A stretch of DNA of 47,262 bases from an uncultured Prochlorococcus sp. (GTDB taxonomy: Bacteria; Cyanobacteriota; Cyanobacteriia; PCC-6307; Cyanobiaceae): assembly GCA_902634515.1 (NCBI GenBank), contig CACPKH010000008.1:1-47262 (forward strand). Reading direction: 5' to 3'. Below the pieces are notes generated by a model. That model was not told the origin of the DNA, searched no databases, and worked only from the letters and a program-made list of their open reading frames with translations. Position 1 is the stretch's first letter. Every line of letters starts with the position of its first letter. This document shows positions 18,169 through 27,526 of this stretch, piece by piece. The translations under genes and the position numbers were made by a program.

Positions 18169-19281
18169 TTAAGGAGGTAGTTCTGGAAATCCAAAACCAA
18201 GTTTGATTTTGAGATTTTGTATGATAATAGTCAGAGCGGTAATTACAATAACAATGATTACTCCTAACCCAAGAGGGTTCCATTGCCATGCATGTAGTTC
18301 TAATTTATTTGTTAGTCCTTGTGCTAATTCCCAATTTACTTGAGAGTGATTAATTTTTGCTGGAAGGGGCTCTCCCCTTAAGAATCTTCGATTAGAAGCT
18401 GGATTGACAACGACTAAAAGCCTTAACCCAGGTATTTCTGGAAGTTCTTTTAAGTCTACAGAGACATTTAGATCCTGCTCTACGCCTATTAAAAGATTTT
18501 TTTCTTTGAGAGTCAACTCAGGAGATGGAAGATTAAAAGCCGCAGCTTTTGTTGCAGATGAAACTATGTTTTTTAGGAATAGATTGGCTTCTTTCGAAGT
18601 AAGTTGTGAGGAAGTTATTAATTGCTTGCCTTCAGATGTGTTTTGAACATTAATCTTAGGAGTTATATCTATTAATGAATCTTTGAACTGTTCTTGCCAA
18701 GGTAGTAATTGACTGGAATTACTTTGGGTTTCTAATGCAACCTTGAGTCGATCGGGACCTATTAGCTCTATATTGCTAGTAAGTTGAACACAACCACTCA
18801 AAAGAATAGTTAATAGAAGGAGTATTAATGCGACTAGAATTGTAAACCCTTTCTGAAATGGTTGAGTTGGTCCTGTAGGAGGTAACTGCTGAATATTTTT
18901 AGCTAGTATCTTTTTACGCTTTTTATTTTTATTTAGTGAAGGCTCTAAATTTAAAGGGGGTATTTTTAATGACCAATTTTCTGGTTTAGATAAAATAGGT
19001 GCATCTAGAATGGGGATTAGCTCCTTTGCCTGTTGCCTATATATATAGTCTTGATGCTTAGCCAGTTCCTTGCAGAGGCCTATAGCTTTTTTATTCTCAC
19101 CTTCTCCCATCCATGCTGTGATCATAAGGAACTTGATTTTTGCTCCTTCTTTGCTAGATGCATCGCATTCTGTAGCAAGTTGTTGAAGGTAATTAAGAGA
19201 TTGTTTGTAATCACCCCTTTCAAGAGCCTTTTCAGCTGCCTTTAGCTTGTTTGATAGTGTCAACTCATCCCCTGCCGACAA
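18169..19281 (-). CDS. Cyanobacterial membrane protein with helical-repeat N-terminus (DUF3153-like)
   Basis: The 370-residue protein has an N-terminal helical-repeat (TPR-like) region, about residues 8-100 ('[20 protein letters not shown]', '[20 protein letters not shown]'), a basic linker, then a hydrophobic helix ending '[20 protein letters not shown]', which resembles DUF3153 proteins, and a C-terminal membrane helix (about 334-355). It appears to be a double-anchored membrane protein with an external beta domain. The assignment to DUF3153 is from memory of the family pattern and is not certain. The start is unclear: TTG 19281 overlaps the argB stop (19265-19267) by 17 bases, and TTG 19263 is an alternative. 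Function unknown. Confidence 0.65.
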   Translation of the reverse strand: MSAGDELTLSNKLKAAEKALERGDYKQSLNYLQQLATECDASSKEGAKIKFLMITAWMGEGENKKAIGLCKELAKHQDYIYRQQAKELIPILDAPILSKPENWSLKIPPLNLEPSLNKNKKRKKILAKNIQQLPPTGPTQPFQKGFTILVALILLLLTILLSGCVQLTSNIELIGPDRLKVALETQSNSSQLLPWQEQFKDSLIDITPKINVQNTSEGKQLITSSQLTSKEANLFLKNIVSSATKAAAFNLPSPELTLKEKNLLIGVEQDLNVSVDLKELPEIPGLRLLVVVNPASNRRFLRGEPLPAKINHSQVNWELAQGLTNKLELHAWQWNPLGLGVIIVIVITALTIIIQNLKIKLGFGFPELPP

Positions 19282-20152
19282 TCATTGTTCCAATGCCTTC
19301 ATCCGTGAATACTTCTAGAAGTAAGGCATGTGGAATTCGACCATCAACAATGTGAGCTGTAGTTACACCTTGTGCTAAAGCTCTAATACAGCATTCGGTT
19401 TTAGGTCTCATCCCTCCTTTAACCACTGATGTTTCTATAAGTTTTCTCGCTTCAGAAAGAGGTATGTGCTTTATAAGCGTAGATGCATCATCTTTTTCTC
19501 TTAGGATTCCTAAAGTATCTGTCAAAAGGATAAGTTTCTCTGCATTTAAAGCGGCTGCAACCTCCCCAGCAACTGTGTCAGCATTGATATTCAATGAATT
19601 TCCATCGTTAGAAGCTGCTACGCCAGAGATTACAGGGATATAACCTTTTTCAATAAGGGGCTCAATTACGTCAATATTTACCTTTGTAACTTCACCTACA
19701 AGACCATGGCTTCCATCCCCTAATTGTCTTGTTTCTATTAGACCTCCATCAATCCCGCACAATCCTATTGATGTTGCTCCCAGTTGATTTATGCCACTAA
19801 CAATTTGCTTGTTTACCCTTCCGACAAGCACCATTTGAACAATATCCATTGTTTGCTTATCAGTAACTCGTAAGCCATCAAGGAATTCACTTGTGATGTT
19901 TAGACGTTTTAACCATTGATTTATTTCTGGCCCTCCTCCATGAACTACAACAGGCTTTACACCTACGCTTGAAAGTAAAGCAATATCTCTAAAAACAGCT
20001 TTTTGGAGATTATTTTTAGACATTGCTGCACCACCATATTTAATGACAATCCGACGCCCAGCAAACTTCTGGATATAGGGAAGTGCCTCACTTAATACGG
20101 AAACTCTTATGGCATCATTTTCAAAATGATCTTGCTGAGATTTCTTTTCCAA
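19265..20152 (-). CDS. argB: Acetylglutamate kinase
   Basis: ArgB phosphorylates N-acetylglutamate, the regulated second step of arginine synthesis, and in cyanobacteria it is controlled by arginine and by the PII protein. The 295-residue amino-acid-kinase-fold enzyme shows '[19 protein letters not shown]', '[20 protein letters not shown]', '[20 protein letters not shown]', '[20 protein letters not shown]' and '[20 protein letters not shown]'. An N-terminal helix for hexamer formation ('[20 protein letters not shown]') is present, as in arginine-sensitive NAGKs. The start appears to be TTG; no in-frame ATG lies upstream of the conserved part. It follows the DUF2854 gene by 24 bases. Confidence 0.96.
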   Translation of the reverse strand: MEKKSQQDHFENDAIRVSVLSEALPYIQKFAGRRIVIKYGGAAMSKNNLQKAVFRDIALLSSVGVKPVVVHGGGPEINQWLKRLNITSEFLDGLRVTDKQTMDIVQMVLVGRVNKQIVSGINQLGATSIGLCGIDGGLIETRQLGDGSHGLVGEVTKVNIDVIEPLIEKGYIPVISGVAASNDGNSLNINADTVAGEVAAALNAEKLILLTDTLGILREKDDASTLIKHIPLSEARKLIETSVVKGGMRPKTECCIRALAQGVTTAHIVDGRIPHALLLEVFTDEGIGTMIVGRG

Positions 20153-20176
20153 AGTATTGATTTTTCAATTGGATAA

Positions 20177-20746
20177 TTAGATATTATCTTTACTGGATAT
20201 TTCTGTAACCTGTTTATTTGGAATTAAGGTAAGTTCAATCAGTTCAGAGTTCTTAGAAACAATTTTTGCAGTTAAGTTTTTTGCAAAAAATCTTCCTAGC
20301 CTCTCCTCTTTGCTTTTCCAGCTTTTTAATGGGACGCCATTTGATTTGAACTTCATACAAATACCATAATCTTTCTCAATCTCTAAGAGCTCTATCTCAA
20401 GTAATTGAGGAGGTTTCTCCTCATCCCAAAGTTTTAGAACTTTAAGTGATGATTCAATGTGCGCTCTTTGGCCGTAACGAAATCTAGTGACATCTCCAAT
20501 AAGGTTGTGAAACTCTTCTGGACCTTTTTGCTTAAGATTATTCAATTGTGAAGGGGTGATTTTAGATTTCGCAGGATCTAATTCAGAGTTTTTCAATGCC
20601 AATCCAATCAATAAAATGGGAACACCGTAGAAGAAAGTAGGTACACTTAAGTTTGCTGCATTGCTGAAATAAGAAATTAGCCCTATAACTGCTAGGACTC
20701 CCCCTGCGATAGAAATTAGGCTTGCTGGAGAAAGTTTTTTATTCAT
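20177..20746 (-). CDS. Cyanobacterial/plastid DUF2854 membrane protein
   Basis: The 189-residue protein (ATG 20746; TTG 20773 would extend it by nine residues) has two N-terminal hydrophobic helices, 'ISIAGGVLAVIGLISYF' and 'TFFYGVPILLIGLALKNSEL', matching the DUF2854 pattern of a helical hairpin followed by a soluble domain. The soluble part includes 'FRYGQRAHIESSLKVLKLWD' and 'LLEIELLEIEKDYGICMKFK'. DUF2854 occurs in cyanobacteria and plastids; its function is not established. It is the first gene of a presumed unit DUF2854-argB-DUF3153-like and starts divergently, 47 bases from the small gene at 20794. Confidence 0.78.
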   Translation of the reverse strand: MNKKLSPASLISIAGGVLAVIGLISYFSNAANLSVPTFFYGVPILLIGLALKNSELDPAKSKITPSQLNNLKQKGPEEFHNLIGDVTRFRYGQRAHIESSLKVLKLWDEEKPPQLLEIELLEIEKDYGICMKFKSNGVPLKSWKSKEERLGRFFAKNLTAKIVSKNSELIELTLIPNKQVTEISSKDNI

Positions 20747-20793
20747 GAGAGTAAGTTTGACATTGGCTGCCAAATGTTTTGGAAAATTGTTCT

Positions 20794-20982
20794 ATGACTT
20801 CATCTGAAAATAAATCTAGTGACATTTCTGAGTTAATAGCACTTCTCAATGAAGATAGGGCTCTCATTTTAGAACAAATTGACCAAGGAGAATGGCCTCA
20901 AGTTAGAAAAGAGTTAGCAGCTTTAGAAAGAGAATTAAGTCATCTTCTTACTATGGCTGCAGAAAAATATGATTCAAATTGA
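20794..20982 (+). CDS. Small helical hypothetical protein (62 aa)
   Basis: From ATG 20794 the protein is 62 residues; a TTG at 20779 would add five. It is predicted to be a helical hairpin or coiled coil: 'ISELIALLNEDRALILEQID' then 'WPQVRKELAALERELSHLLT'. There is no membrane segment. Proteins of this type are widespread in marine picocyanobacteria as unknowns. It stands between a divergent DUF2854 gene and convergent ssb (13 bases between stops), so it is a single-gene transcription unit. No function can be given. Confidence 0.62.
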   Translation: MTSSENKSSDISELIALLNEDRALILEQIDQGEWPQVRKELAALERELSHLLTMAAEKYDSN

Positions 20983-20995
20983 TATAAGATTACTT

Positions 20996-21469
20996 TTAAA
21001 ATGGTATTTCATCTGTATCAGGAATTAGAGGAGAACTGTCCCAGCTAACAGCATCATTAGGGGGATTCTTTGTTTGCCCCCCCTCCTTGGCGCCTGGATT
21101 TGATTCCAAAGCTTTTTTGTTTGAGGTTTGTGCCTCTCCTAATGAAGATGCCTTCTCACTTGTTTCTTTAGCAATAGAATGAAATTTTGATAGCGTAAAC
21201 TCTGCTTTCTTTTCTTTGGTGCCATCTTGTCTTGGGACTGTATTCATTCTGAGACGACCTTCTAAAACAAGCCGTTCTCCAATTTGAATATTATTTTGGA
21301 GGTCTTGCGCTAAATTCCCCCATCCAACAACTTTTATAAAGCATTCCGGATCATCAGGCCTAAGCCCGGAAAACACTACCTCCATTTCTGCAACAGCAGT
21401 TTGATTGTCTTGCGTATAGCGAATGGTTGGAGCTTTTTTGACTTTGACTTCTAGTAAGCAGTGATTCAT
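20996..21469 (-). CDS. ssb: Single-stranded DNA-binding protein, cyanobacterial type
   Basis: The 157-residue OB-fold protein matches cyanobacterial Ssb: 'MNHCLLEVKVKKAPTIRYTQ', 'AVAEMEVVFSGLRPDDPECF', 'IKVVGWGNLAQDLQNNI' and 'LVLEGRLRMNTVPRQDGTKE'. The tail is a flexible Ser/Asn/Pro-rich linker ending in 'DTDEIPF', the acidic tip that recruits partner proteins such as PriA and RecO. The ATG at 21469 fits the family start; a TTG at 21484 would add five residues. It faces cobK with only 14 bases between the start codons. Confidence 0.92.
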   Translation of the reverse strand: MNHCLLEVKVKKAPTIRYTQDNQTAVAEMEVVFSGLRPDDPECFIKVVGWGNLAQDLQNNIQIGERLVLEGRLRMNTVPRQDGTKEKKAEFTLSKFHSIAKETSEKASSLGEAQTSNKKALESNPGAKEGGQTKNPPNDAVSWDSSPLIPDTDEIPF

Positions 21470-21483
21470 TTGTGTTTCAGCCA

Positions 21484-22308
21484 ATGAAAGCTATCTTGAT
21501 GCAGACTCGTAAAAAATGCCAGCTAAATGTTTGGTTGTTATCTGGGACAGGAGATGGACCTTGTCTCGCAAAGGTTTTTTTGGAAAGAGGCTGGAAAGTT
21601 AGTGTAAGCGTAGTCTCATATCAGGCTTCCTTGGCATATTCAGGATTAAATTTGGATGAAGTTTTTATTGGTCCTTTAAATGGAGTTGGAGGGGTATTTG
21701 CTGTACTTAATAACGCTAAGAAAAATAATAGAAGGTTTGATTATGTAATTGATGCCACGCATCCTTTCGCAGAAGTTATTAGCTCTAATTTAAAAATTGC
21801 TTGTGAAAAACTAAATCAAAGCTTTATTCGTTATGAAAGGCCTCTTGAAGAAACACATCAAGCAAAATTGATTAAAGAATTAAAGGAATTACAAAATTTA
21901 GATTTGAGAGGTCAAAAGCTTCTTTTGGCTATTGGTTCCAGATTTTTGCCAGAAGCTTTTTCATATGCGCAGGCCGCTGGGGCTGAAGCATTCGCAAGAG
22001 TTTTACCTACAGTTGAAGGACTTCTGCAATCACTTGTTGTAGATATCCCTCAAGAGAATCTTGCAGTTTTAAAACCTTTGCAAGGAAAACCTATAGGTTC
22101 TATAGAAGCAGCTCTTTGTAGAAAGTGGAACATATCTGCTGTGATTTGTAGAGAATCTGGAGGTTTGAATCAAAAAATATGGAGCTCTATCTCTAAAAGT
22201 GAAAAAGTTGATTTATGGCTTATATCAAGACCTCCTTCTCCTTTAGGGATTGAAAAAGCTTATACAATTAATGAGCTGATTGAGAAAATGGCTCTTAGCT
22301 ATAGTTAA
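21484..22308 (+). CDS. cobK: Precorrin-6A reductase
   Basis: CobK/CbiJ reduces precorrin-6A with NAD(P)H in cobalamin ring synthesis. The protein has 'LLSGTGDGPCLAKVFLERG' near the start (dinucleotide-binding loop), 'YVIDATHPFAEVISSNLKIA' (the conserved DATHP[FY]A block), 'FIRYERP' and 'LLLAIGSRFLPEAF', followed by the second half with 'ISAVICRESGG'. Length is about 274 residues from ATG 21484; GTG 21472 and ATG 21499 are alternatives. It is followed by cutA 16 bases downstream. Together with cobO it shows that this cell makes a corrinoid, probably pseudocobalamin in this lineage (established knowledge of picocyanobacteria). Confidence 0.9.
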   Translation: MKAILMQTRKKCQLNVWLLSGTGDGPCLAKVFLERGWKVSVSVVSYQASLAYSGLNLDEVFIGPLNGVGGVFAVLNNAKKNNRRFDYVIDATHPFAEVISSNLKIACEKLNQSFIRYERPLEETHQAKLIKELKELQNLDLRGQKLLLAIGSRFLPEAFSYAQAAGAEAFARVLPTVEGLLQSLVVDIPQENLAVLKPLQGKPIGSIEAALCRKWNISAVICRESGGLNQKIWSSISKSEKVDLWLISRPPSPLGIEKAYTINELIEKMALSYS

Positions 22309-22324
22309 ATATATTTTTTGTTTG

Positions 22325-22654
22325 ATGTCCGAAAAGTTAAAACACCCCAACTTGTTAATAGTACTTACTACTGAAAAGGATTATAAACATGCAAAAGATC
22401 TCGCAAAATCTTTATTGAAAAAGAAATATGCTGCTTGTGTAAACTTGAGAGAATTACAATCATTATTTTGGTGGGAAGGTGAAATACAAGAAAGTAGAGA
22501 AGTTCAGTTAATTATTAAAACATCCCAAATTAATTTTGAGAGACTTATTTTAGAGATTAAGAGATTGCATACTTACAATCTCCCTGAGTTGATTTTCTGG
22601 TCTGTTTCATCTGAGGAAAATTATGAAAACTGGATTAAAGAAGTATTAGATTAA
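22325..22654 (+). CDS. cutA: CutA family divalent-cation tolerance protein
   Basis: The 109-residue protein has the CutA pattern: 'LLIVLTTEKDYKHAKDLAKS', 'KKYAACVNLRELQSLFWWEG' with the conserved A-A-C-V-N and W-x-G block, 'EIQESREVQLIIKTSQ' and 'LPELIFWSVSSEENYENWI'. CutA proteins are very stable trimers with a ferredoxin-like fold; a role in copper tolerance has been proposed but not shown in cyanobacteria. ATG 22325 gives the normal start; an in-frame TTG at 22280 would overlap cobK. The gene ends six bases from the convergent PfkB kinase. Confidence 0.92.
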   Translation: MSEKLKHPNLLIVLTTEKDYKHAKDLAKSLLKKKYAACVNLRELQSLFWWEGEIQESREVQLIIKTSQINFERLILEIKRLHTYNLPELIFWSVSSEENYENWIKEVLD

Positions 22655-22660
22655 AACTAA

Positions 22661-23677
22661 TTATTTATTTTTCAAATGTTCCTTAACTAATGAAGTCAAG
22701 GACACTTTAGCTCTTGGCCCTAAGACTGAGACAATATGGCCAGAACAAATTGAAGCAATCTTCCCACATGAAACCAAGTCCTGATTAGAAGTATATCCAT
22801 AAAGGAAGCCACTTGCGTATAAATCTCCAGCACCTGTAGTGTCAACTACATCGCCTAAATTATAAGCCTTTATTTTGTATTCATCATCTTTCGTTATTAT
22901 CAAGGATCCTTTCTCCCCTCTTGTTATAATTGTCAAATTGCATATTCTTTTGATTTTATTTTTTGCTATTTCCAAATTTGAATCTTTATATAAAGCCATT
23001 ATTTCACTTTCATTTGCGAAGGTTATATCTATATAATTTTCTATTAGAGGTATGAAACTATCTCTATGTCTTTCGATACAAAGAAAATCAGATAATGAAA
23101 GAGCGACTCTCCCACCATATTTCTTACATTCTTTTGCAGCAATTATAAAAGCATTCTTTGCATTTTCATCGTCCCATAGATAGCCCTCTAGGTATAGAAT
23201 TTTAGCTTTCCTAATTAAAGATAGATCTAAGTCTTTTGGCTCTAAAGAAACAGAAGCACCTAGGAAAGTGCACATAGTTCTTTCAGCATCTGGAGTTACA
23301 TAAATAAAACACCTTGCGGTGGAAGTACCGTTTTTTATTGGCGGAACATTAAATTTTGCACCACTAGAGCGAATATCTTGAGTAAAAATTTCTCCAAGGC
23401 TGTCATTTCTGACCCTTCCTATAAAAGCTGCGTTCCCTCCTAATTGTGCAATTCCAGAGATTGTATTAGCAGCTGAACCTCCCGATGTCTCAAGGTTAGG
23501 GGTATTATCTTGATACAATTTTGCTGCATAATCTTCGTTAATAAGCTTCATGCTTCCTTTTATTAATGAATGATTTTCTAGAAATTTGTCTGAAACATTT
23601 ACCAAGATATCTACAATTGCATTGCCTACTCCTACTACATCTACATCTTTTTGATTAATAGGCATTTGTGAATACAT
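22661..23677 (-). CDS. PfkB-family carbohydrate/nucleoside kinase
   Basis: The 338-residue ribokinase-fold protein has both PfkB signatures: 'ETSGGSAANTISGIAQLGG' in the first half and 'DVVDTTGAGDLYASGFLYG' near the C-terminus, with the catalytic Asp in 'GAGD'. 'VVGVGNAIVDILVNVSDKF' and 'ITFANESEIMALY' (N-x-x-E Mg-binding motif) are also present. This subgroup resembles adenosine kinase/ribokinase-type proteins found in alpha-proteobacteria and cyanobacteria. The substrate is uncertain: adenosine, ribose or another sugar. It lies 45 bases downstream of purA, which would fit a purine-salvage role. Confidence 0.87.
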   Translation of the reverse strand: MYSQMPINQKDVDVVGVGNAIVDILVNVSDKFLENHSLIKGSMKLINEDYAAKLYQDNTPNLETSGGSAANTISGIAQLGGNAAFIGRVRNDSLGEIFTQDIRSSGAKFNVPPIKNGTSTARCFIYVTPDAERTMCTFLGASVSLEPKDLDLSLIRKAKILYLEGYLWDDENAKNAFIIAAKECKKYGGRVALSLSDFLCIERHRDSFIPLIENYIDITFANESEIMALYKDSNLEIAKNKIKRICNLTIITRGEKGSLIITKDDEYKIKAYNLGDVVDTTGAGDLYASGFLYGYTSNQDLVSCGKIASICSGHIVSVLGPRAKVSLTSLVKEHLKNK

Positions 23678-23722
23678 AAAAAAGTTTGATATAGATTCTT
23701 TTGATTATATTTTTAATTTATT

Positions 23723-25042
23723 TTATGAACTTAATAGTGCTCTCTTTGGACCATGAATTGGGTCTTCTACAACAATTGTTTGATCTCTATTTGCCCCTAG
23801 AGAAACAATAGCAATTGGCACTTCCATGAGTTCAGCAAGAAATCTTAAATATGCCATTGCAGCTTCTGGCAAATCTTCAAGTTTGCGACAATCAGCTGTT
23901 GAAGATTTCCATCCTGACAATGACTTAAATATTGGCTTGCATCGACTAAAATCATCAGAACTGCTAGGAAAATATTCTATTTCTATGCCATCTAATTGAT
24001 AAGCAACGCAGACTTTAATCTCATTAAGTTCATCAAGAACATCAAGCTTTGTAATAGCGAGGCAATCAAGACCATTTACTTGAACTGCATATTTGCCAAT
24101 TACTCCATCAAACCATCCACATCGCCTTTTCCTACCAGTTGTTGTTCCATATTCACCTCCTCTATCGCAAAGTTGATCATTAATGCTTCCTTCTAATTCA
24201 GTAGGAAATGGCCCTTCTCCAACCCTCGTTGTATATGCCTTAGCCACTCCAATAACTCGATCTATAAGGGTTGGCCCTACTCCTGCTCCAATGCATGCCC
24301 CTCCAGAGACAGGGTTAGAAGAGGTCACATAAGGATAAGTTCCATGATCTAAATCCAAAAGAGTCCCTTGAGCACCCTCAAAGAGAATATTCTTTTTATT
24401 TCTTGCTGCTTGGTGAATAGTTCTAGTGCAATCAACTATATGGGGTCTTAAGCGTTTCCCGTATTCTAAATATTCTGAAAGAATTTCTGTTTCTTCGAGA
24501 GGAGTCTTTCCAAAAATCTTTTGAAGGACATCATTTTTTTCTGCAAGAGGGATTTTGATTCGATCTCTAAGTTTTTGTTCATCAAGTAGATCTATGACCC
24601 TAATCCCATTACGTTGGGCTTTGTCAGAATAAGTTGGGCCAATTCCTCTGCCAGTTGTTCCTATCTTTTTATCCCCTCTTTTTTCTTCCATTGCTTGATC
24701 TAATAACCTGTGATATGGCATGGTCACATGGGCAGTAGAGGATAATTGAAGCCCAGAGATGTCAATATCATTCTCTAAAAGCATATCTATTTCTTTAAGC
24801 ATCACTTTTGGATCAACAACGGTCCCAGAACCAATTAGACAAATTGTCTCAGGGTATAAGATTCCAGAAGGGATCAAATGCAGCTTAAGTATTTTATTCT
24901 CTACAACTATTGTATGACCAGCATTTACTCCTCCTTGATAGCGCACAACTACATCTGCAGATCTGCTTAGCAAATCAGTGATTTTACCTTTGCCTTCATC
25001 GCCCCATTGAGCACCTATAACGACTACATTTGCCAATGACAC
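23723..25042 (-). CDS. purA: Adenylosuccinate synthetase
   Basis: PurA joins IMP and aspartate with GTP, the first committed step to AMP. The 439-residue enzyme has '[20 protein letters not shown]', '[13 protein letters not shown]', '[20 protein letters not shown]', '[20 protein letters not shown]', '[12 protein letters not shown]' and '[20 protein letters not shown]'. The start is GTG at 25042. It is followed by the PfkB kinase and preceded by psb27 at 65 bases, all on the minus strand. Confidence 0.98.
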   Translation of the reverse strand: MSLANVVVIGAQWGDEGKGKITDLLSRSADVVVRYQGGVNAGHTIVVENKILKLHLIPSGILYPETICLIGSGTVVDPKVMLKEIDMLLENDIDISGLQLSSTAHVTMPYHRLLDQAMEEKRGDKKIGTTGRGIGPTYSDKAQRNGIRVIDLLDEQKLRDRIKIPLAEKNDVLQKIFGKTPLEETEILSEYLEYGKRLRPHIVDCTRTIHQAARNKKNILFEGAQGTLLDLDHGTYPYVTSSNPVSGGACIGAGVGPTLIDRVIGVAKAYTTRVGEGPFPTELEGSINDQLCDRGGEYGTTTGRKRRCGWFDGVIGKYAVQVNGLDCLAITKLDVLDELNEIKVCVAYQLDGIEIEYFPSSSDDFSRCKPIFKSLSGWKSSTADCRKLEDLPEAAMAYLRFLAELMEVPIAIVSLGANRDQTIVVEDPIHGPKRALLSS

Positions 25043-25107
25043 TGCGGCACGAAACCGCCATACTTCACAATCTATAAGAATCTCAGATTTTCTTCTTTAA
25101 GTCAAAA

Positions 25108-25542
25108 CTATATTTCTTTTACTACAACCTTCTCTGCTCTTGAAAGCTCTTTATTTAGTCTTTCTTTGAGCTTCTCAGGCAATGGCCTGTTCTTGAAGGT
25201 TTTATAATGACCTGCCATCGCATTTAAAGCTGTCTGCATTGTTGTAAAAGAAGTTGTGCCATTAAATTGAGGCCGATTTCTATATCGAGAAATATAACCA
25301 GTAATAAGCTCTAAGGCTTCTGCCTCTGCTTCTACTCTGTTCTCTGAATCATCAGGTATAGCAACTGTTTCTTTTAACGTTTGAGCCACTGAAACAGTAT
25401 CTTTTACGAAATCACCAGACATTAATGATTTACTGGCGTGAGCAGTTTCTCCAAAAGGTAAAACTAGAAGTAAGAGGCCAAGGCAGGTAGCCAAAGCAAC
25501 TCTCATCAACCTCTTAACAAGCTGATGAAAGGCACAAGTCAT
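25108..25542 (-). CDS. psb27: Photosystem II assembly protein Psb27 (apparently without lipobox)
   Basis: Psb27 binds CP43 on the lumenal side of PSII assembly and repair intermediates. The mature part shows 'VAQTLKETVAIPDDSENR', 'ALELITGYISRYRNRPQFNG', 'TSFTTMQTALNAMAGHYKTF' and 'RPLPEKLKERLNKELSRAEK', which fit Psb27 well. Residues 1-36 are a signal peptide with a basic start and a long hydrophobic core ending 'PFGETAHA|S', a type I signal peptidase site. No L-x-x-C lipobox is found at the end of the core, whereas many freshwater cyanobacterial Psb27 are lipoproteins. ATG at codon 13 is an alternative start. Confidence 0.88.
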   Translation of the reverse strand: MTCAFHQLVKRLMRVALATCLGLLLLVLPFGETAHASKSLMSGDFVKDTVSVAQTLKETVAIPDDSENRVEAEAEALELITGYISRYRNRPQFNGTTSFTTMQTALNAMAGHYKTFKNRPLPEKLKERLNKELSRAEKVVVKEI

Positions 25543-25587
25543 TTTGAAAAAGCAGATACCATAACTTTATAAGCATTCCTGCATTAT

Positions 25588-27378
25588 TCATCTTTTCTTG
25601 CTACATATCTCTGTGAGCAACTTCTTAATAAGTTGATCAATACTAAGTAAATCTGTGATTCCATTTGATCTTTGTACAAGTTCTACTTTGCCTGATATTG
25701 AGTCTCTTCCTACAACTATCCTCCAAGGAATGCCTATTAGGTCAGCATCTTTAAATTTGACCCCAGCCCTTTCATTCCTATCATCTATAAGAACATCAAT
25801 ACCCTTACTTTTTAGTGAAATATATAAGTCATTCCCTAATTTTTCTTGAATTTTATCTTGCATATTAGCGATAACTATAATCACTTCGAATGGTGCTATA
25901 GAAATTGGCCAGACTATCCCAGATTGGTCGTAACTTTGTTCGACTGCAGCTTGGGCAAGTCTTGAAATACCTATTCCATAGCAGCCCATCCAGAAAGGTT
26001 GTTGCTCCCCTGACTCATTTGTAAAGTTGGATTCGAGAGCCAAAGAATACTTTTGGCCTAATTGGAAAATATGCCCTACTTCTATACCTCTTCTTTCTGC
26101 TAGTTTTTGATTTTTGTCATGTATGCAAATGTCTCCGGCCTTGGCATTTCTAATATCAACAATTTCTTTTGAAGAGTTTAGTAATTCCCAGTTATAGAAA
26201 GCCCTATGTTGATTTAACTTATTTGCTCCACAAATAAAACAATTTAGATTCGATGCAGTTTTATCTATGTACCTTAAGAATTTTTTTTCCCAAGTTAAAG
26301 CTTCTTTTAAGACTGCATCATCTAAGTCAGGGCCTAGATAACCTAAAGGCAAATCTTTTAAACCTTGAGAATTAAAATCCTCTTTAGTAATTCTCTTTAA
26401 TTGAATAACATTTTTACCAAGACTTTTACTGATACAATTAGTTAGCTTAGTTTCATTTAACTCCTGATCTGCTCTTATACTTATTAGTAAAGGGAACTCT
26501 TTTTTATCTTCAACTATGGCTAATAAAAGAATTACTTTAATGACTTGTGATGAATGAAAACCTTGTTTTTCGCATAGATCTTCAATCTTTGATTGACCTA
26601 TTGTTTCTATTAGACAAGGTTCATTCTGCTCAAGACTAATTGGCTCTTGAGGGGAAGAAATCGCTTTTTCTTGATTTGCTGCATATTTATTATCTGGACT
26701 AATCAGTATCAAATCTTCTCCTGCATTTGCTGTAACCATAAATTCTTGGGAAGCTGCACCTCCTATTGCTCCGCTATCTGCATCAACAGCAACAGTTTTT
26801 ATTCCACATCTTGAGAAGATTCTTTTATAAGCATCATTCATATCCTTATATGTAGCCTTTAAATCTTCTTTTGAAGAATGAAAAGAATATCCATCCTTCA
26901 TAATAAATTCTCTTCCTCTCATCAGCCCAAATCTTGGTCTTATTTCATCTCTAAACTTTGTTTGAATTTGATAAATATTGATGGGAAGTTGTTTGTAAGA
27001 CTGTATACATTCTCCTGCAATCCTTGTAATTACTTCTTCATGAGTTGGACCTAGTCCTAGTTCCCTGCCTTGTCTGTCTTTTAGGTGGAACATTATTCCT
27101 TCTCCTGCTGTATAGCCTTCCCATCTTCCGCTTTGCTTCCATAAATCTGCAGGATGCAATTGAGGTAGAAGTGTTTCTAAGCCGCTTTTACTATCAATTT
27201 CATCTCGAACAATAGAAGTTATTTTTTTTAGGACTCTCCACATCAATGGCATATATGCATATATGCCTGACGTAACTCTCTTGATATAACCTCCCCTTAG
27301 CAATAATTGGTGGGAGATTATTTCGGCGTCTGCTGGGGCATCCCGCAGCGTCACCAGCATTAGGCGGGAGACGCGCAT
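25588..27378 (-). CDS. proS: Proline-tRNA ligase (bacterial type with editing domain)
   Basis: This class II synthetase charges tRNA-Pro. The 596 residues contain 'LLLRGGYIKRVTSGIYAYMP', 'GLGPTHEEVITRIAGECIQS' (motif 2 region follows: 'FRDEIRPRFGLMRGREFIMK'), the inserted editing domain at about residues 220-385, which deacylates Ala-tRNA-Pro, and the motif 3 region 'FWMGCYGIGISRLAQAAVEQ'. The C-terminal anticodon-binding domain includes 'IDDRNERAGVKFKDADLIGI'. It is 45 bases upstream of psb27, so the two may be cotranscribed. Confidence 0.97.
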   Translation of the reverse strand: MRVSRLMLVTLRDAPADAEIISHQLLLRGGYIKRVTSGIYAYMPLMWRVLKKITSIVRDEIDSKSGLETLLPQLHPADLWKQSGRWEGYTAGEGIMFHLKDRQGRELGLGPTHEEVITRIAGECIQSYKQLPINIYQIQTKFRDEIRPRFGLMRGREFIMKDGYSFHSSKEDLKATYKDMNDAYKRIFSRCGIKTVAVDADSGAIGGAASQEFMVTANAGEDLILISPDNKYAANQEKAISSPQEPISLEQNEPCLIETIGQSKIEDLCEKQGFHSSQVIKVILLLAIVEDKKEFPLLISIRADQELNETKLTNCISKSLGKNVIQLKRITKEDFNSQGLKDLPLGYLGPDLDDAVLKEALTWEKKFLRYIDKTASNLNCFICGANKLNQHRAFYNWELLNSSKEIVDIRNAKAGDICIHDKNQKLAERRGIEVGHIFQLGQKYSLALESNFTNESGEQQPFWMGCYGIGISRLAQAAVEQSYDQSGIVWPISIAPFEVIIVIANMQDKIQEKLGNDLYISLKSKGIDVLIDDRNERAGVKFKDADLIGIPWRIVVGRDSISGKVELVQRSNGITDLLSIDQLIKKLLTEICSKKR

Positions 27379-27526
27379 AAAATAAGTCCTATTAGGTTAA
27401 ACAACGATACTATCTCCAATCCAAAAATGTTCGATTGCGAAAGTGTCCTTGCCAACAAAAACTATGTAGATCTCTTGAGTCTCATCTGCTAGTTTCTTTC
27501 AAGATTTTCCCTCCAAGCTTTAAAAA

